Assembly: GCA_025677835.1 (NCBI GenBank)
Contig: JAIXMR010000136.1
Location: 1-61,263 of the forward strand
DNA from: Sporodiniella umbellata
Taxonomy: Eukaryota; Mucoromycota; Mucoromycetes; Mucorales; Rhizopodaceae
Direction: 5' to 3'
DNA: 61,263 nucleotides
Under the pieces are notes generated by a model. The model worked only from the letters and a program-made list of their open reading frames with translations, was not told the origin of the DNA and did no database searches. The position numbers and the translations under genes are program-made. Positions 57,328-61,263 of this stretch are shown here, piece after piece. The first letter of the stretch is position 1; each line of letters begins with the position of its first letter.

Positions 57328-58092
57328 ATGTCTCCAAATAAAGAAAATAACTGTCTGTTTATACCTTTGAAGACAGGTACAATGACCGAAAAAGATACAG
57401 CTCTAACCTGTAATTAGGCGTTTATGCTATCATTGCTATTGGCATAGTAAGATTCCAAAATATTTGATGTCAGGAACTGAGGTATTTTTTTTCTTTTTTT
57501 AAAAAATAGCTCAACAAGCTATCCGGATTATATGGGCTTTTGTTTTTGAGATATCAAAGCACTTCTATAGTAATTTCTCATCTGTATTCTGTTGTGGGTC
57601 TTGTTTTTTTTGCTTTTGGTTTGTATGGTGTTAGCAAGGTAATACATAATGCAGTAAGAAAATCTTGGCACCATTGATTTAAGTGCAGACATTAGGATCA
57701 CCGATCAGTGTTCAAAGTGTACCTAGTATTCTATTGGGTTGACTTGTTGATCAATACAGCTGCGACAACTTATTTTTCCATTCAAGTCTTTGGGGAATAC
57801 AGCCGTAGTCAGATCGATCTACTCAGTGATCGCCAACAAATACTTGAGCACAATAAGGAGTCAAAAAGTGACTGCAATACTGTCCTAATCGTTTTGGCTT
57901 GTATAAAAATAACACAGGTAGAATTTGCGTTATATAAATCAGGCCTAATACTTGCTTTTACAGGTTTATTTTGCCTATCTTGTTACCCAGTACTGCAAAT
58001 CGATGGGTAAAACAAAATACTCTGAAGTTACTTTGCAGGTCGACGAAGAATTAGGCTTTACAGAAATCAAAAAAGTGATACAGCTAAAATAA
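57328..58092 (+). CDS. KEI1: Kei1-like subunit of inositol phosphorylceramide synthase
   Basis: Five exons: 57328-57376, 57418-57446 (29 nt), 57510-57638, 57696-57917 and 57964-58092, giving 185 aa. Spliced, the protein reads FIPLKTGVYAIIAI, then GILNKLSGLYGLL, LYSVVGLVFFAFGLYGV, VYLVFYWVDLLINTA and VYFAYLVTQYCKS: four hydrophobic segments with the order and Leu-Lys-Thr-Gly / Asn-Lys-x-Gly-Tyr-Gly motifs of the Kei1 (DUF1753) family. Kei1 activates and localises the IPC synthase Aur1 in the Golgi for sphingolipid synthesis. The C-terminal tail is basic and lies in the cytosol by analogy. The short exons hide the gene from simple ORF scans. It is convergent with the HP1-like gene (416 bp between stops). 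Confidence 0.8.
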
Positions 58093-58507
58093 GTGCGTAT
58101 CGTCCAAAACGGCACTTTATCTACATACATTTTGAACTTATAAAAAAAACCATGCATAACATCAATAATATTTACAAACAAGCAAACAGTAACAAACATT
58201 CTATTTCAACATACAATCAAAATAAATCAATAGTATTCTGCCATTAAAATGTAAACCAATCCTTCATTGGGTAAAACTTAAATAGATCAGCAAAAGTGTG
58301 TAGAAAAAAGAAAATGATCCTTATTTATAAGGGGACTACTAGTTGTTTATATGAGTACGAAATCAGAAGTTAGTTTCTTTTGTTAGAGTCTAGCTATTTA
58401 TGTTGATATCTCGTAGCAGCATAATTCGCTCTCTGTTCATTATCTTTTTTAAAAAACGCCTTAATAAACATAAAATGAAAAGAAGGGATGAGTGGTACTT
58501 TTAATAT

Positions 58508-59160
58508 TTATAGCAGTGGTTTGTATTTGATTTTGCTTTGATAGTACTCTATCAGCTAACCAAGTAGAAATGTAAACAACAGGAATGACACTATTTTTTG
58601 TACTTACTTTCAACGGACTTTTCTGTCTTACAATTCTAGTTGGAACGAATGTATTGAATTGGCCTTCGTTTTTCCACTTTAATTCAGCAACAAGGACAGA
58701 ATCTCCAAAAACATAAACGCTTTCTACAGACTCTAAGTCGGACCAGGTTTGTCCCTCTGGAGGCTTTGGCAATAGCTTAGCGTTGGTTATTGCATCATGC
58801 TTATTGGTTTCAGTTGATGTTTCATTTTGTAAGTTGTGTCTACGCCAATAGATGGCAATAAGGTCCTTTGCAAATCTAACAAGCTGTTAAAAAAAATACG
58901 AAAGACTTGTCTCAGCCTACATGTTTTTTTCTCTCTCCCAAGTGTTATGCTCCTCACCATAATCTTTCCATTTAACTAGATACTCATACGATTTATTCTT
59001 AATGAAAGAATGAATAGCTGTGCATTTTGCTTTTGTACCTATATATATATATATACATATACGTTACATGGTCTCTAGCAGAGGGGCGATGAGCGCATAG
59101 AGATTCAACCTCATACACTTCATCGACTTCGAAATCTGCAAATGATTCATCTTTACTCAT
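58508..59160 (-). CDS. HP1-like chromodomain / chromoshadow protein (161 aa)
   Basis: Exons 59160-59068, 58997-58921, 58875-58608 and 58555-58508. After splicing the chromodomain reads EVDEVYEVESLCAHRPSARD, then NKSYEYLVKWKDYGEEHNTW and EREKNIFAKDLIAIYW. The three aromatic-cage positions for methyl-lysine (Tyr of VYEVES, Trp of KWK, Tyr of DYG) are kept. A short ~35-residue hinge leads to the chromoshadow domain: TWSDLESVESVYVFGD, LVAELKWKNEGQFNTFVP, then LIEYYQSKIKYKPLL at the end. HP1/Swi6 proteins bind H3K9me and dimerise through the chromoshadow domain in heterochromatin. It is shorter than most HP1 proteins (about 200 aa) and has almost no N-terminal extension. Acceptors were chosen to keep the conserved frame, so exact junctions of exons 2 and 3 carry some doubt. 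Confidence 0.8.
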
Positions 59161-61263
59161 AAAGAGATTTAGCTACACAGCGATCCGTCTTTGTAATATT
59201 TGTTTCTCCGCACCGTGGCTTATATTCTACTCCGTGTGTACCAACGGAATACATTGCTTCCAAAGTGGAAATAAAACGTTTCTGAAACAAGCGTCGATAC
59301 AAACTACGCAGATATGGAGTGTTTCTAAAAACAATGTTGCATTTTATAATACAAATTGTACAGAGATATTCGATATTGATTTTGGACATTGTACAACACT
59401 AATTTTGGAAACGCTATACTTGCCCCAAAAATAATTTGGCTTAGAGAGCAGTGCCAACTAGCTACATCGCTGCCTCTTTTAGAGCGTATAAAAAAACATC
59501 CGATTTACAAGCAACCAAAGTTCCAAGAATGAGCAAAACTTAAGTATCACAAGCTTCTGAGATTTAGTTTTATTATTTAACGTCAACAGATTTAGTCGCT
59601 TATGTGGTGATGGTTGTTGCAGAGCAGTTACAGCTTAACTGGTGCTGTTTATGTATTTTACAATAGTAATCTCTATTAATACAATTAGTTTTTTATAAGT
59701 ATAAAACGGGAAAAGGCCGTTTTTTGTAGCGACCAAAATCAAAAAAAAAAAAAAAAAGAAATCGTATATTTGCTTGCCTTCTAATGCCTTTCTCCTTGAT
59801 CTATATTTGTCTAGTAAAATCAATAAAGTTCCATTCTTTTGTCTTTTATATTATGGAATTTAAATAACCGCTATTTTGACCAGAGAAGTAGCTCTCTATT
59901 TTATAGTTTGAAACAAGCGGCTCACTAAAATAGTCAAATCTGTCAGTATAAATGTAGGATATATAAAGTTAGCCCATTCAAAATATGTTAAGATAAGCAG
60001 TACTTTTAGTATTTAGCAGAGCATGTTTATTAAGTTGATTGTCATTCTGATATATGTACACATATAAAGCATAGGTAAAGTAAAAAAAATCATAAATGCC
60101 ACTTTAAGTTATACATGGGAATATCACAGGAGTATAAACACAGCATTTTTATAGAGATCATATGTACAGTTTTAATAAAATATGTTTATATAAATAGAAT
60201 TTATATAGATTATGAACATAAAAAACAATATGATTTTGTATGCGTTTTTGTAACAGTTTTGATAATCTACGCCACTTTTTCTAAAAAAAAAAAAAAAACT
60301 GTTGTTTAAGTCTTTAAATAACTCGCAATTCCTTAGCTTTATTAGAGCAACCCCTAGTACGCAATATATGTGTATTCGTAGTAACAGCCTTTTAAGCTTT
60401 ATTTTATGTATTCAAGCAGTTTTGTAGCACTTTTCATCTATATCAACCTCCTTATTTAAAAATGCTAAATACCGGGCTCATTTTTATAATTGAATCCAAG
60501 TAAACAACTTCAAACTAATAATAAATTACTGCGACCAATTTCTATTGCGAAAAAAAAACCCATAATGTTACTAAATACAATATTGCAATTTTTTTTTATT
60601 TTTTTACATCTGCAAATAAAATTTAAAAAAGCCAATACAAATGTGATATTTTAGTAAAAATCCTTGTAGTTAGTGTTGTCTTTAATATAAAACAAATATT
60701 TTCTATTGCTAACAAACTTTTTTGAAATATCTTATCAGATATCGTTCAGAAGAGTTGTTTCCTGGCTTACAAAAGTATAAAGGCTTCAAAGGTTGCTACA
60801 GCATACTCCAAGTAACATTGTATAATCTCAGCTAAACTGAGTTTACACTGTAAATTAGCAAACCAGGAGCAAAAGTATAAGCGGTTTTATATAAAAATAT
60901 GTTTTATATAGACACCAATTTTTGTGTATGCTTAATAGTGATTATTTGAATCATACTTTAACTCTTATTGTAAAACAGTCTCAATTTTTCCATTACTGTC
61001 TCTATATGATGCTTATTTTTAGATTTAATGTCCGCATTTTGATTATTGGATTATAAAAAGTCGCTGCATAACAAAAATAGGCTTTTTTTCAACTCTAACA
61101 ATAAAAAAGTCTATAATTTGTGGTGTAATTAGAAAAAGCATGATTAAATTGAAATTTTTTTCCAAAAAGAGAGAGAGTAAAAATAGCTGACTGATACGCA
61201 ATCATACATAGATTATAATATAATCTGAGATTAAAATATAGCTCGACATTCTATAGCCTAATG
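59161..61263. other. AT-rich terminal 2.1 kb, no gene seen
   Basis: Short random frames only. Very AT-rich from 59640 on, with A tracts near 59740 and 60283. The first few hundred bases should contain the promoter of the HP1-like gene. Confidence 0.5.

Overview
This is eukaryotic DNA from a filamentous fungus, most likely Mucoromycota (Mucorales-like). The evidence is an AT-rich background, GT-AG introns of about 40-90 nt in almost every gene, a very large single-polypeptide type I fatty acid synthase (beta half followed by alpha half), a decayed transposase of the kind common in Mucorales, and a fungal gene set. It is not bacterial: there are no operons or Shine-Dalgarno sites. Gene models were built by hand from reading frames and splice sites. 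Each main multi-exon model sums to a multiple of three.

Layout. (1) 1-12.5 kb is accessory and TE-rich: a tandem pair of minus-strand PA-TM-RING ubiquitin ligase genes, fragments of LINE-type retrotransposons, a ~146-bp-arm inverted repeat, a 564-bp foldback element sitting in the YADD box of a LINE reverse transcriptase, and a dead Tc1/mariner-like transposase. (2) 12.5-24.5 kb is the fused fatty acid synthase (5 exons, 3,871 aa). (3) 25.3-33.6 kb carries ubiquitin-activating enzyme E1 (11 exons), a small ORF, a GPI-anchored PLC-like phosphodiesterase, a PAS-kinase-type Ser/Thr kinase and a small acylated hydrophobic peptide. (4) 33.6-42.2 kb is sparse and exceptionally rich in long A or T tracts. 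It holds a secreted polysaccharide (chitin) deacetylase and a tiny stand-alone WWE-domain protein. (5) 41.2-53.2 kb is compact: Swi3/TIPIN/Csm3, ribosomal protein eL43, AIM24, a poly-Q protein, a Rom2-type RhoGEF (DEP-DH-PH-CNH) and the CK2 catalytic subunit. (6) 53.2-61.3 kb holds a 5'-truncated LINE, then convergent genes for a Kei1-like IPC synthase subunit and a small HP1-like chromo/chromoshadow protein, then AT-rich DNA with no gene seen.

Themes. Most genes are unlinked housekeeping functions, as expected in a fungal genome. Loose links are ubiquitin (E1 and two membrane RING ligases), cell-wall and surface biology (RhoGEF, deacetylase, GPI-anchored PLC-like protein, Kei1) and chromatin/replication (HP1, Swi3). 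No prokaryote-style defence system, CRISPR array or confident tRNA/rRNA gene was seen. The most distinctive points are the gene-conversion tract and C3HC4 RING in the tandem ligases, the foldback inserted into a recoverable YADD codon context, the stand-alone WWE protein, and two genes (Kei1, HP1-like) visible only after splicing short exons.
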